Part shown: one piece after another, positions 31,923 to 41,500 of the stretch
Layout of the letters: each line of letters opens with the position of its first letter
How positions within the stretch are numbered: the first letter of the stretch is position 1
DNA from: Vulcaniibacterium tengchongense
GTDB lineage: Bacteria; Pseudomonadota; Gammaproteobacteria; Xanthomonadales; Xanthomonadaceae
DNA: 64,000 bases
Direction of reading: 5' to 3'
Assembly (NCBI RefSeq): GCF_003814555.1
Contig: NZ_RKQN01000002.1
Span: 620,001 to 684,000 of the forward strand
The notes under the pieces: generated by a model
Databases searched by the model: none
What the model saw: the letters and a program-made list of their open reading frames with translations, nothing else
Told to the model about the DNA's origin: nothing
Position numbers and translations under genes: made by a program

Positions 31923-33203
31923 ATGCGCATCGCGGTGATCGGCGGCCGCGGCCTGATCGGCCGCGCGCTGGCCGCGGATCTGGCCGCGCACGGGCACCAG
32001 GTCGTGCTCGGGCTGCGCCGGATCGGCGACGCGCCGCGGGACGCGATCGAGGTGGACTACGCCCGCCCCGAGCCGGAGCGCTGGCGCCGCCAGCTCGCGG
32101 GCGTGGATGCGCTGGTCAACGCGGTCGGGATCTTCCGCGAGCGCGGCGCGCAGCGCTTCGAGGCGATCCACGTGGACGGGCCGCTGGCGCTGTTCCGCGC
32201 CGCGGCCGAGGCCGGCGTGCCGCGGATCGTGCAGATCTCCGCGCTCGGCGCCGATCCGGATTCGCCGTTGCCGTATTTCTCCAGCAAGGGCCGCGCCGAC
32301 GCGGCGCTGTTGGCATCGCCGACGGACGCAGCGGTGGTGCGGCCGTCGCTGGTGTTCGCGCCGAGCGGGGTCAGCGCGCGCGGCTTCCTGCGCCTGGCGG
32401 CGCTGCCGCTGACGCCGTTGCCGGGCGGCGGGCGGCAGCCGATCCAGCCGCTGCACCTGGACGACCTGTGCACGGGACTGCGCCGGCTGCTCGAAGACCC
32501 CGCGCAACGCGGGGTGGTGGCCGCGGTCGGGCCCGCGCCGCTGCGGCTGCGCGACTATCTGGCGGCGCTGCGCCGCGGGCTCGGCCTGCGCGGCCGCCTG
32601 CGCGTGCTGCCGGTGCCGGGCGCGTTGGCGCGCGCGGGCGCGCGGCTGGCGGCGCTGTCGCCGCGCAGCCTGGCCACGCCGGAGTCGCTGCGCATGCTCG
32701 AGGGCGGCAACGTCGCCGATCCGGCGCGCTTCGCCGCGCTGCTCGGCCGGCCGCCGCGGCCGCCGGCCGCGTTCGTCGACGCCGAGGCGCGCGCCGCGCT
32801 GCGCCTGCGCGCGCGGCTGGACTGGCTGCTGCCGCCGATGCGCTGGAGCGTCGCGCTGCTGTGGCTGGCCACGGCCTGGGTGTCGCTGTTCGCCTACCCG
32901 GTGCCGCGGAGCCTGGAGCTGCTGGCGCGCACCGGCCTGCACGGCACGCTGGGGGTGGCCGCGCTGTACGGCGCGGCCGGGCTCGACGCGCTGCTCGGCC
33001 TGGGGACGCTGTTCGCGCGCACGCGGCGCTGGGCCTACCGCGCGCAGCTGGCCTTGATCGCGTTCTACACCGCGGCGATTACCCTGTGCCTGCCGGAGTA
33101 CTGGGCGCACCCGTACGGCCCGGTGCTGAAGAACCTGCCGCTGCTGGCGATGATCCTGGCCTTGCACGAACTGGACGAGCCGCATGGATCCGGTGACCGT
33201 TAA
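31923..33203 (+). CDS. NAD(P)-binding (SDR/NmrA-like) domain fused to a DoxX-like membrane domain
   Basis: A 426-residue two-part protein. Residues 1-290 form an atypical short-chain dehydrogenase/NmrA-like Rossmann domain: nucleotide loop IGGRGLIGRALA, VDALVNAVGIF, QISALGADPDSPLPYFSSKG with a YFSSK active-site-like sequence, and VVRPSLVF. The last 130 residues carry four membrane spans (WSVALLWLATAWVSLFAY, GVAALYGAAGLDALLGLGTL, LIAFYTAAITLCL and the end), a DoxX-like arrangement. Known relatives are annotated as NAD-dependent epimerase/SDR with DoxX-like tail. It overlaps the next gene by 20 bases, indicating translational coupling. Substrate unknown. Confidence 0.85.
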   Translation: MRIAVIGGRGLIGRALAADLAAHGHQVVLGLRRIGDAPRDAIEVDYARPEPERWRRQLAGVDALVNAVGIFRERGAQRFEAIHVDGPLALFRAAAEAGVPRIVQISALGADPDSPLPYFSSKGRADAALLASPTDAAVVRPSLVFAPSGVSARGFLRLAALPLTPLPGGGRQPIQPLHLDDLCTGLRRLLEDPAQRGVVAAVGPAPLRLRDYLAALRRGLGLRGRLRVLPVPGALARAGARLAALSPRSLATPESLRMLEGGNVADPARFAALLGRPPRPPAAFVDAEARAALRLRARLDWLLPPMRWSVALLWLATAWVSLFAYPVPRSLELLARTGLHGTLGVAALYGAAGLDALLGLGTLFARTRRWAYRAQLALIAFYTAAITLCLPEYWAHPYGPVLKNLPLLAMILALHELDEPHGSGDR

Positions 33204-33657
33204 ATACCTGCACGTGCTGTCCTCGACGGTGCTGTTCGGCACCGGCGTCGGCAGCGCGTACTACCTGTTCGTGACCAGCTGGAGCCGCGACGTGCACGCG
33301 ATCGCATCGATCACCCGGCACGTGGTGATCGCCGACTGGCTGTTCACCGGCAGCACCGTGGTGATCCAGCCGCTCACCGGCTTCTACCTGGCGCACCGGC
33401 TCGGCATTCCGCTGGGCACGCCGTGGCTGTACTGGTCGCTGGTGCTGTACGCGATCGCGGTGCCGCTGTGGTTCGCGGCGGTGTGGCTGCAGATGAAGCT
33501 GCGCGACGTCGCCCGCGCCGCGCACGCGGCCGGCACCGAGCTGCCGCCGCGCTACGCGGGCTATCTCGGCGCATGGACCGCGGTGGGCGTACTCGCGTTC
33601 GTGGCGTTCCTGTCGATCTTCTACCTGATGGTGGCCAAGCGGCTGCCGTTCGCCTGA
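33184..33657 (+). CDS. DUF2269-family integral membrane protein
   Basis: A 157-residue four-span membrane protein: VKYLHVLSSTVLFGTGVGSA, VIADWLFTGSTVVIQPLTGF, LYWSLVLYAIAVPLWFAAVW and AVGVLAFVAFLSIFYLMVAK. The opening KYLHVLSSTVLFGTG with conserved His and the overall layout match DUF2269. The gene starts inside the end of the SDR/DoxX-like gene (20-base overlap), and this pairing recurs in other proteobacteria, so the two products probably act together in the inner membrane. Biochemical role unknown. Confidence 0.85.
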   Translation: MDPVTVKYLHVLSSTVLFGTGVGSAYYLFVTSWSRDVHAIASITRHVVIADWLFTGSTVVIQPLTGFYLAHRLGIPLGTPWLYWSLVLYAIAVPLWFAAVWLQMKLRDVARAAHAAGTELPPRYAGYLGAWTAVGVLAFVAFLSIFYLMVAKRLPFA

Positions 33658-33978
33658 GCGCCGCGCCTCGGCTGCGGGCGGCGCGGACGCGCAGGCCGCG
33701 CTTCGCGCCCCTGCGGGAACGCGCCCGGGCTCACGCGCCATCCGCGGTCGTCCGGCGGCTGGCCACGGCCCGCAAGGCCCTGAGCTGAAGGCCGGGAACG
33801 CACGCCCGGAGCCGTGGCGGGTTCCAGGCAGCCGCACCGCGGTGGCGCGCGGGGTCGCTCCCGTCGTTCGCATGGTTCGCGCGCCCTCCGGTGCGCGCCG
33901 GACGGGTCCGTCGCCGCCGCGACAGCGGCACGCCGCCTTCGACGCCTTTCTCCCGCTCCGCGATTCGCCGCGCGCGGC
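33658..33978. other. Convergent intergenic region, no gene seen
   Basis: About 320 bases between the converging DUF2269 and cupin genes. GC-rich with several small inverted repeats but no hairpin followed by a T-tract, and no plausible reading frame. Confidence 0.45.
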
Positions 33979-34320
33979 TCAGTCCTCGCCGGCGGGCAGT
34001 GGCTCGCCCTGCGCGTCGTAGGCCGGCGGCGAGTAGAAGTTGACGGTCCTGAGCGGCTTCGCGCCGGTGTTGCGGATCTCGTGGCGCTCGCCGCGTTCGA
34101 TCAGCAGCAGGCTGCCGGCGGCCAGCGGCTGCTGCCGGCCCTCGACGATCGCCTCGCCTTCGCCCGCCACCACGAACAGCCACTGGTCGGCGCCGCGGTG
34201 GCGGTTGTCGGGGCCGCCCTCGCGGTCGCCCGGCGCGATCGTCATCTCGGCCGCCTGTACCCGATGGGCCTCGAAGGCGACGCGGAAATCGTCCTCGAAA
34301 ATCAGTCGCTGGTGTTTCAT
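33979..34320 (-). CDS. Small cupin-domain protein
   Basis: A 113-residue single cupin barrel. Cupin motif 1 is seen in DQWLFVVAGEGEAIVEGRQ (metal ligands partly replaced: Asp-Gln-Trp where His-x-His is common) and motif 2 in LLIERGERHEIRNTG with the conserved His. ATG 34320 follows a GGAGC ribosome-binding site. Such proteins bind a metal or small molecule and range from isomerases to sensors, so no substrate can be assigned. Downstream of the PQQ-dehydrogenase fusion on the same strand, 184 bases away; functional linkage is possible but unproven. Confidence 0.85.
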   Translation of the reverse strand: MKHQRLIFEDDFRVAFEAHRVQAAEMTIAPGDREGGPDNRHRGADQWLFVVAGEGEAIVEGRQQPLAAGSLLLIERGERHEIRNTGAKPLRTVNFYSPPAYDAQGEPLPAGED

Positions 34321-34504
34321 GGTGCTCCCTTGGCTGCGGATCCTCGCGCGAAGGCGCGCGGACGGGTCTGCCCTCGAGCGGGGCCCGGACGATCGCCCGC
34401 GCTACCGCCGGAACGACGGGCAAGGCCGGGTCGTCCAGGCCTCCTCGGGAATCGGCGCGCGAACCGCGTCCACATGGCGGTCCGCGGCCGCGAACGCACG
34501 AAGC

Positions 34505-36310
34505 TTATCGCGGCGGCTTCACCGCCTGGCGGTAGCGGCCCACCAGCTCGCCCTTGGCCAGCACGTGGCCGCGCGCGGCGGCGAGGACCTGGTCGCGGTC
34601 GGCGCCGGGCGGCAGGTCGAGGGTCGTGTCCAGCGCCAGCACCTGGATGTGGTAGCGATGCGGCGGGTCGCCGGCCGGCGGGCGCGGGCCGTAGTAGCCG
34701 ACCGAGCCGCGGCTGGTGCGCCCCTGCATCAGGCCTGCGGGTTCGGTCAGCCGCATCTGCTCGTGCAGGCCTTCGGGCAAGGCGGTCACTTCGGCGGGGA
34801 TGTTCCACGCCACCCAGTGCACGAAGGGTGTGATCGGCTTGGCGTCCGGGTCCTCCATGATCAGCGCGTAGGAGCGCGCGCCGGGCACCGGCGTCCAGCG
34901 CAACGCCGGCGATACGCCGTCGGCGTACTCGCTGTGCTTGGCGGGGATCTCGCCGCCGGCGGGGATGGCGTCGGAGGACACCCGGATCGGCGCCGCTTGC
35001 CGCGCCGCGGTCTCGTCCCGCTGCAGCGCCAGCGGTACGCCGACGCCCTTGGCCGCCTGCTCGCGCATCGGCCCGGCGGGCGGGGGCTTGGCCGCGCCGG
35101 CGGGCCTGCCGCCGCGGTAGGCGACCCGATAGATCGTGCCGTTGCCGTCGTCGCTCATCAGCAGCGCGCCGTCCTTCGCCCAGGCCAGGCCGACCGGCCG
35201 CGCGATGTGGCTCTTGCCGTCGGCGCTAAGGAAGCCGGTGACGAAGGGCTCGAATCCCGCCGGCTCGCCGCCGTCGAAGCGGATGCGCACGATCTCGTAG
35301 CCGGACGCCGGCTGGCGGTTCCACGAGCCGCGCATCGCCACGAACGCGTCGCCCTGCATCTGCCGCGGGAAGCCGCTGCGCGCGTCGGCGAAGACCATCT
35401 GCATCGGCGCCGCGTGTGCGGTGTAACCCAGCGCCATCGGCACGCTGATCGCCTTCCACTGCGCCTTGGTGATCTCCCCCGGCGGCGTGCTCTGCGGGTT
35501 CTCGCCGCCGTCGCCCCAGACGTGCGGCCAGCCGTACTGCTTGCCGAGCTCGAGCTTGTTGAGTTCCTCCGGCTGCACGTCGTCGCCGAGGAAATCGATG
35601 CCGTGGTCCATGCCCCACAGCTCGCCGGTGGCCGGGTGCCAGCCGAAGCCGATGGTGTTGCGCAGGCCGCGGGCGAAGATGGTGCGCGAGCTGCCGTCGG
35701 GCGCGGCGCGCAGCAGCGTCGCGTGCTCGGGATGGGTCTCGTTGCACGCGTTGCAGGTGGAACCGACGCTGATGTAGAGCATGCCGTCGGGGCCGAAGTC
35801 GAGCGTGCGGTTGGGATGCTGGCCGCCGTCGGGCAGGTCGCCGATCAGCATGCGCATCGGCCCGAGCGTGCCGTCCTCGCGGATCGGCGCGACGAACACT
35901 TCCTTCACCGTGGCCAGGTACAGCCGGCCGTCGCGGATCGCCAGGCCGTGCGCGCCGGGGCGGTGCGCCACCGCCTGCGGCGCGCCGTCGGCGCGGCCGT
36001 CGCCGTCGGCGTCCCTCAGCATCAGCACGTCACCCTGCTCGCGGCGGCTGACGTAGACCGTGCCGTCAGGCGCCACCGCGAGCATGCGCGGGTTCTTCAG
36101 CCCGCTGGCGAACACGCCCACTTCGAAGCCTTGCGGCGCCTTCAGTTGCGCCAGGCGCGCCGGGCCGGGCTCGGCCTTGGCCGGCTTGACCACGCTGACC
36201 GAGAGGCGCTGTTCGGTGCCGTCGCCCTGCTGGGCGAGGGCGGGCGCGGCGGCGCACGATGCACCGGCGGCGATCGCAACGGCGAGAAGCTGTCTCATCG
36301 CGAACCTCAT
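34505..36310 (-). CDS. Secreted PQQ-type sugar dehydrogenase fused to a YbhB/PEBP domain
   Basis: A 601-residue exported fusion. ATG 36310 (or 36298) starts a signal peptide ending APALAQ. Residues about 50-400 are a six-blade propeller of the soluble glucose dehydrogenase/PQQ sugar dehydrogenase type: GLKNPRMLAVAPDGTVYVS, PGAHGLAIRDGRLYLAT, TLDFGPDGMLYISVGSTCN, RGLRNTIGFGWHPATGELW, MDHGIDFLGDD and GLAWAKDGALLMSDDGNG. Residues about 440-600 are a PEBP/Raf-kinase-inhibitor-like domain with SPALRWTPVPGARSYALIMEDPD, FVHWVAWNIP and GYYGPRPPAGDPPHRYHI. The propeller probably oxidises a sugar in the periplasm; the contribution of PEBP is unknown. A separate PEBP gene lies at 56.1 kb. Confidence 0.9.
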   Translation of the reverse strand: MRFAMRQLLAVAIAAGASCAAAPALAQQGDGTEQRLSVSVVKPAKAEPGPARLAQLKAPQGFEVGVFASGLKNPRMLAVAPDGTVYVSRREQGDVLMLRDADGDGRADGAPQAVAHRPGAHGLAIRDGRLYLATVKEVFVAPIREDGTLGPMRMLIGDLPDGGQHPNRTLDFGPDGMLYISVGSTCNACNETHPEHATLLRAAPDGSSRTIFARGLRNTIGFGWHPATGELWGMDHGIDFLGDDVQPEELNKLELGKQYGWPHVWGDGGENPQSTPPGEITKAQWKAISVPMALGYTAHAAPMQMVFADARSGFPRQMQGDAFVAMRGSWNRQPASGYEIVRIRFDGGEPAGFEPFVTGFLSADGKSHIARPVGLAWAKDGALLMSDDGNGTIYRVAYRGGRPAGAAKPPPAGPMREQAAKGVGVPLALQRDETAARQAAPIRVSSDAIPAGGEIPAKHSEYADGVSPALRWTPVPGARSYALIMEDPDAKPITPFVHWVAWNIPAEVTALPEGLHEQMRLTEPAGLMQGRTSRGSVGYYGPRPPAGDPPHRYHIQVLALDTTLDLPPGADRDQVLAAARGHVLAKGELVGRYRQAVKPPR

Positions 36311-36620
36311 TGCGGTTCGCCCGGCGGCGGCATGCGTCGCGCGCGTCGCGGCGGCAAGGGCTCGCGGCGGCGCCGGGCGCGGGAATCGCGGCAATGGTCG
36401 CGCAGCGGCGTGGTAACGGGCGTGAAGGAGCGCGCGCCCGCGCGGCGATGGCGAAGGACGGCGGCGCCCGGCCGCGCCCTCGCCGCGGGCGAGCGCCGCT
36501 GCGGGCCGGCTCGCGGGAAGGCGGTGCATTTCCGTCGTGCGTCCGCCGTCGTTTCCGCCCGCGGAAGGGAACGGGGAAGCGCCGGTCCTCTCCCGCGCAC
36601 GGGAGAGGACCGGGCGCGGA
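36311..36620. other. Intergenic region between the DUF11 operon and the dehydrogenase fusion
   Basis: About 310 bases. It contains the 14-bp operon-ending hairpin at its right side and presumably the promoter of the dehydrogenase fusion; no gene and no clear promoter are seen in the remainder. Confidence 0.45.
36582..36613 (-). terminator. Strong hairpin ending the DUF11/OMP operon
   Basis: A perfect 14-bp stem (36582-36595 with 36600-36613, loop CGCA) begins 7 bases after the stop codon of the last operon gene. The minus-strand tail is C/T-rich rather than a pure T-run, so termination efficiency is uncertain. Confidence 0.55.
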
Positions 36621-38564
36621 TCAGGGCGTCACTTGGCAGCTCAGGGTGAGCGTCACCGAGCCGTTCACGGGCAGGGCGGGAATCGCGACCCCGGTTCCGG
36701 ACTGCAGCGCGGCGGCCAGGGCCGCGCCGCTCTCGGCCGGGCAGGCGGCGCCGTTGTTCGCCGCGCCGCAGGCCGCGGCGGCGCAGGCCAGCCCGGAGGT
36801 CGGCGTGTCGCGCACCGTCGCGCCGTTGGCCGCGCTCGGCCCGAGGTTGGTCACCACGATGCTGTAGTCGACGCGGGCGCCGGCGTTCACCTGGTCGTCG
36901 GCCGCATCCGCCGGGCCGGCCGACGGCGTGTTGGTCTTGGTGATCCGCAGATTGGCCTCGTTGGCCACGGTGAACGAGGCCGGCGGCGTTTCGCCGGTCT
37001 TCTCCTCGCCGGTGGTCGCCGAGCGGTAGCCGATCTCGGCGACGTTCTCGATCGCGGTGTCGTGGGCCACGTCCGGATCGATCGTGACCCGGAACTGCAG
37101 CCCGGTCGCCGAGGTCGCGGTCGGCGTGGGCGCCGGCGTCAGCGTGCCGCCGGCGCTTGCGTTGGCGCCGACGCCGGCGCGGAACACGATGCGGCGCTGG
37201 GCGGCGTCGTATTCGGCCTGGTCGTCGCCGGCGCCGTCGGTCTTGTTGCCCGCATTGGGCCCGTGGGCCACGACGATCGAACCGGGGACGTACGTCACCC
37301 CGGCCGGCAACGGATCGGTGACGACCACGATCTCCGCATCGTCGTTGCCGGTGTTGGCGACCGAAACGGTATAGGTGACCTCGTCGCCGGGACGGTACGG
37401 CGCGCCGTTCGCGTCGGTGGCGGACTTGCTGAAGTTGGTGACCACCTCCGGCTCGAACACGTCGGTGGCGATGGTCATGATGCCGGGGTAGTTGACGTCG
37501 GTGCCCGAGCCGCGGATGCGCGCCACCGCGCTGGTCGCGCCGTTCGGCAAGGCCGGGCTCGGCCGGAACACGTCGATGTCGATGCCGAGCGTGTTGTTGT
37601 AATCCGGCGTTCGCCCCGCGGTGACGTGCGCGCCGTTGACGCTGATCGTGCTGTTGTACATGTCCGCGACCGGATTCACCGCGTTGGACACCGCGTTCAA
37701 GCTGCCCGTATCCGCGCCGAACATCAGCGCGGACGCGCCGCCGGCGTCGTTCTGGCCGCGGTCGCCGTCGTAGGTCACCAGGCCCACGTCGCTGTTCACC
37801 GGCCCCGTCGGCGGCGTGTAGAAGCCGCTGATGCCGACGTCGATCGCCGGGTTGTCCGCGTTGGCGAGCTGGAAGCCGTCGAACACCGACAGGTTGCGCA
37901 GGGTCCCGTTCGGATCCTGGTAGGCGACGACCAGGGTCCAACCCGCCCAGAGGTCCGTGGCTCCGGTGGAGAGCGCCACGTCGGCGACCGTGTAGACGCC
38001 GCTGCCGCCTGCCGAGACCAGCGCGGTGACGTTGGCGAAGGACTGGTAATCCGTGCCGATGACATCGGTCGCGTTCGCCGCCACGGTGGTGTAGCCGCCG
38101 CTCGCGGGCGTCTGGAAACGCACGCTGCCGCGCGCGTTCGCCGGTCCGTTCTTGCCGGCCCAGTAGAGTCCGGCGAAGAGCACGGTGGAACCGGCGGGCA
38201 GATTCAACGTGGCGCGGCTGGAGTTACGGGTGGCGGGATCCGAATCCACGTCCACCGCGACCATGGTGAAGTTGTTGTTGCGGTTGTCGTTCGGGTTGGT
38301 GAGGCTGCCGTTCTGCGCCGTCGCGCAACTGGCGTTGCCCGGCGGGCAGGTCAGGCTGGTGTTGCCGATCAGCGCGATGTCGCCGCGCACGATCAGCGGC
38401 TGCGCCGCGGGCGCCGGGAAGCGCCGCGCGAAGGCGCGCTGCGCGAACGCCGGCGCGGCCGCCGCCCACGACGCCGCCAGCAGCAGGCACGCGACCGGCA
38501 TGCGCCAACGCCGCCGGCGCGCGGCGGATTCGAGGTTCGTGTTCTGCAATGCGCTGCCGGACAT
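36621..38564 (-). CDS. Exported DUF11-repeat surface protein, third gene of the operon
   Basis: A 647-residue secreted protein. ATG 38564 shares its A with the TGA of the preceding gene (TGATG), so translation is coupled. After a short N-terminal tail comes the signal segment MPVACLLLAASWAAAAPAFA. Residues about 60-330 form a beta-rich domain with the AGLYWAGKN signature and phrases such as GWTLVVAYQDPNGTLRNLSV and VFDGFQLANADNPAID, as in DUF3344-type secreted proteins. From about 370 onward there are two DUF11-like Ig folds (VTYTVSVANTGNDDAEIVVV and VDYSIVVTNLGPSAANGATV) ending with disulfide-type cysteines. No OmpA domain or lipobox is present. Probably surface-exposed and handled by the outer-membrane protein encoded upstream. 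Function unknown. Confidence 0.85.
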   Translation of the reverse strand: MSGSALQNTNLESAARRRRWRMPVACLLLAASWAAAAPAFAQRAFARRFPAPAAQPLIVRGDIALIGNTSLTCPPGNASCATAQNGSLTNPNDNRNNNFTMVAVDVDSDPATRNSSRATLNLPAGSTVLFAGLYWAGKNGPANARGSVRFQTPASGGYTTVAANATDVIGTDYQSFANVTALVSAGGSGVYTVADVALSTGATDLWAGWTLVVAYQDPNGTLRNLSVFDGFQLANADNPAIDVGISGFYTPPTGPVNSDVGLVTYDGDRGQNDAGGASALMFGADTGSLNAVSNAVNPVADMYNSTISVNGAHVTAGRTPDYNNTLGIDIDVFRPSPALPNGATSAVARIRGSGTDVNYPGIMTIATDVFEPEVVTNFSKSATDANGAPYRPGDEVTYTVSVANTGNDDAEIVVVTDPLPAGVTYVPGSIVVAHGPNAGNKTDGAGDDQAEYDAAQRRIVFRAGVGANASAGGTLTPAPTPTATSATGLQFRVTIDPDVAHDTAIENVAEIGYRSATTGEEKTGETPPASFTVANEANLRITKTNTPSAGPADAADDQVNAGARVDYSIVVTNLGPSAANGATVRDTPTSGLACAAAACGAANNGAACPAESGAALAAALQSGTGVAIPALPVNGSVTLTLSCQVTP

Positions 38565-41500
38565 CAGTATCTTCCTGCGAGGTTGAGGAACCAGCCCTTG
38601 TGGTCGTAATCGAAATCGGTGAGGTCGTCGCTGAAGTCGGTGAAGTTGTAGCCGACGCCCACCCGGAAGTTGCTGCCGATGTCGCGGTCGACGCCCACCA
38701 GGAAGCCCTTGCGGATGCCGCCGTCGGTCACTTCCAGCTGGCGGTACTCGGCCAGCGCGTGCCAGGCCCGGCCGAACTCGTAACGCACCTGGCCGGCCAG
38801 GAACGTGGCGGCCGACTCCGCCCACTGCCCGCTCAGGCGCCCGTAGCGCACCTCGCCCTCGCGCCGCATCAGCTTGCCGGCGTATTCCCAGCGGCCGTTC
38901 GCCGCGTACACCGCCTCCAGCGACAGCACCTGGCTGCGCTGGTCGTAGGTGGCGACGTTGTCGCCGACCTGCTGCAGCGCCGACACGTCGTACAGGTAGG
39001 TGTACTTGCCCAGCAGCGTCCAGCGCCGGCTGTCGACCGGCCGCCAGGCGAAGCCGAGATTGCCCTCGACGAACTTGGCCCCGGCCTGGGCCTGCAGCCG
39101 GTCCTCGGTCTCGGAGTAGTTGATCCGCGCGGCGATGCGGAAGCTCTCGCTGAGCTTGTGCATCAGCCGGTGGGTCGTGACCCACTGCTCGCGGCGCTCG
39201 GCGCCGCTGTCGCGCCGCCATTCCAGCTTGCTCTGCCACTGCGTGTCGGCCGAGGTGCGGCCGCCGCCGAAGCTGACCGCGTCGCGCTCGACCAGGCCGA
39301 CGCTGTTGTCCAGCTCCGCGGTCTGCAGGGTGAAGCCGAGGTTCCAGCCCAGGCCGGGATAGAAGTCCATGCCGAAGGTGTGGGCGAGGCCGGACTCGTT
39401 CGGCGCCTTGAGGAACTGGCTCTCGTTGAACAGGTTGACCTGGTTGGACAGGCGCCAGCGCTGGCCGAGGGTCCAGCCCGGGTTGGCGCCGCGGTCGAAC
39501 AGCGGGTCGTACTCGGTGGTGTCGGTCGAATAGGTGTAGGCGCCGTACAGCGTGTGCTCCGGCGACAACCGGTATTCGGCGTTCACCTGCGCCGCGTCGC
39601 CGCGGTCGCCGCCGGTGAGCTCGGCGCCGACCGAGGACAGGTCGCCGAACAGGTACTTGCCGCCCAGGGTGAGGGCGTCGTTGTCGGCATAGCGGCCGCC
39701 GTCGTCGTCGACGGTGAACTGCGCGGTGCCGTACAGCTCGAGGTTGGCGCCGAAGCGGTGCAGGTAGCGCAGCGCCGCGAGCGTGCCGACCGCGTCGAGC
39801 GCGTCCTGGTCCTCGTCGACCCGGCGCAGCTCGCCGCCGAGCATGTCGTTCTCGCCGATGCGCCATTCGCCGGTCAGCTGCGCCTGGGTCAGCGCCTCGG
39901 CGCCGCGCTCGGCGCGGCTGTAGCGCGAGTAGAGCTTGAAGCGGTCGCCGACCCAGCCCAGCAGCTCGGCGCCGCGCTCCTCGATCGCCATGCCCTGGTC
40001 GGCGCGCGCCACCGAGAAGCCGCCGTCCACGCGCCGCCACCAGGCCCCGGCCGACCAGTCGCGCCCGGTCCAGCCCAGCTCGCGCAGGTTGACCCGCGCC
40101 TCGGCGCTGTTCGCCTCGCCGGAACGCGCGCCCAGGCCCGAGTTGAGTTCGGTGAAGCTCAGGCCGCCGTTGTCGGAGAAGAACACCGGCACGCTGGTCG
40201 CGTCCGATTCGGCGTGCTCGAGCTTGAGGTAGGTGCCGCGCCCGGCCTGCAGGGTCAGGTCGGCGCCGCGCAGGCTGTAGTCCTCGCCGGCGCGGTTCTC
40301 GTCGACGTAGGTCGCGCCGAGCGCGACATGGTCGCCGAACCAGTGCTTGCCGCGGAGGCCCGCCGCCAGTTCGTCGGCGTCGAAGCCCGAGGGCACGTAT
40401 TCGTAGTCGGCCAGCAGCACCTGCACGTAGCCGTCCAGCGGCGCGTCGCGGGTCAGGGTCGGAATGTTCTCGCGGGTGACCTGGGCCAGCGGCCGGGTCA
40501 GGATCACGCGGCCCTGCAGCTCGTCGATGTCGTAGTCGGCGCCGCGCAGCAGGTCGACGCGCTTCTCGGCGCGGCCGGTGGCGGCGTCGCGGATCTCCAG
40601 CACCAGCCGGTCGGAGCCGGGCAGCAGGTCGGTGTGCTTGAGGTAGTAGAGGCTGCCGCCGGTGCCGAGGAACTCGCTGTGGCCCGGGGCGCTCTGCGCC
40701 TCGGAGGCGAACCCGCGCAACTCGGTGGCCGGCTCGCCGAGCACGGTGTTGCGCTGCGAGCGCCACGCCAAGGCGCCGCCGTACAGCGCGCGCGAGTACT
40801 GGCCGTACTCGGTGCCGGTGAAGCCGGTGGCGAAGTTGCCCCACAGCGCCTGGTTCTTGTCCCAGTCGACGCGCACGTACAGCCGGCCCTGGGTGTCGAC
40901 GTCGCGATAGGTGGTCGAGTCGTCGCCGTAGACGGGGTAGTACAGGTCCGGGTCGAGGCGGCGGAACACGTCCTGCGGGTCGGCGTCCCAGAAGCCGTTG
41001 AACAGTTCGCCGACCTCGCGCTCCTGGGTATCGGCCTGCGCGGTGATCAGGTACTTGCCCTTGACCTTGCCCTTCAGATAGAAGGCCAGGCGGCCTTCGA
41101 CCAGGAAGCTGTCGTCGAAGCGGTCATCCGGCGCGAGCGGCTCCACCGAGCCGCCGACGCTGTTCTTCGAAGCGGTCACGTCGGCGAGCGCGACGGCGAA
41201 CAGGTAGCGCCCGCTGACGTCGACGTCGAGCGTGCGCTCGAGCGTCTGCTGGTCGGCGCCGGTCAGCTCGACCCGGAACGGGTGGCGGCCGATCGGCACC
41301 AGGTACTCGGCGGCCAGCTTGCGCTCCAGGTCCAGCGGCTGGCTCTGGCCGTTGATGCGCAGCGAGTAGCCCTCCGGGATGTCGCGGCCGTGGATGCGTA
41401 CGCGCGAGCCGTAGATCGGGATGTTCTGCTGGCGCAGGCCGTTGCCGCCGTAGGCGCTGTCGACCAGGCTTTGCCGCTGCGCCTGCTCGGTGGACCCGAA

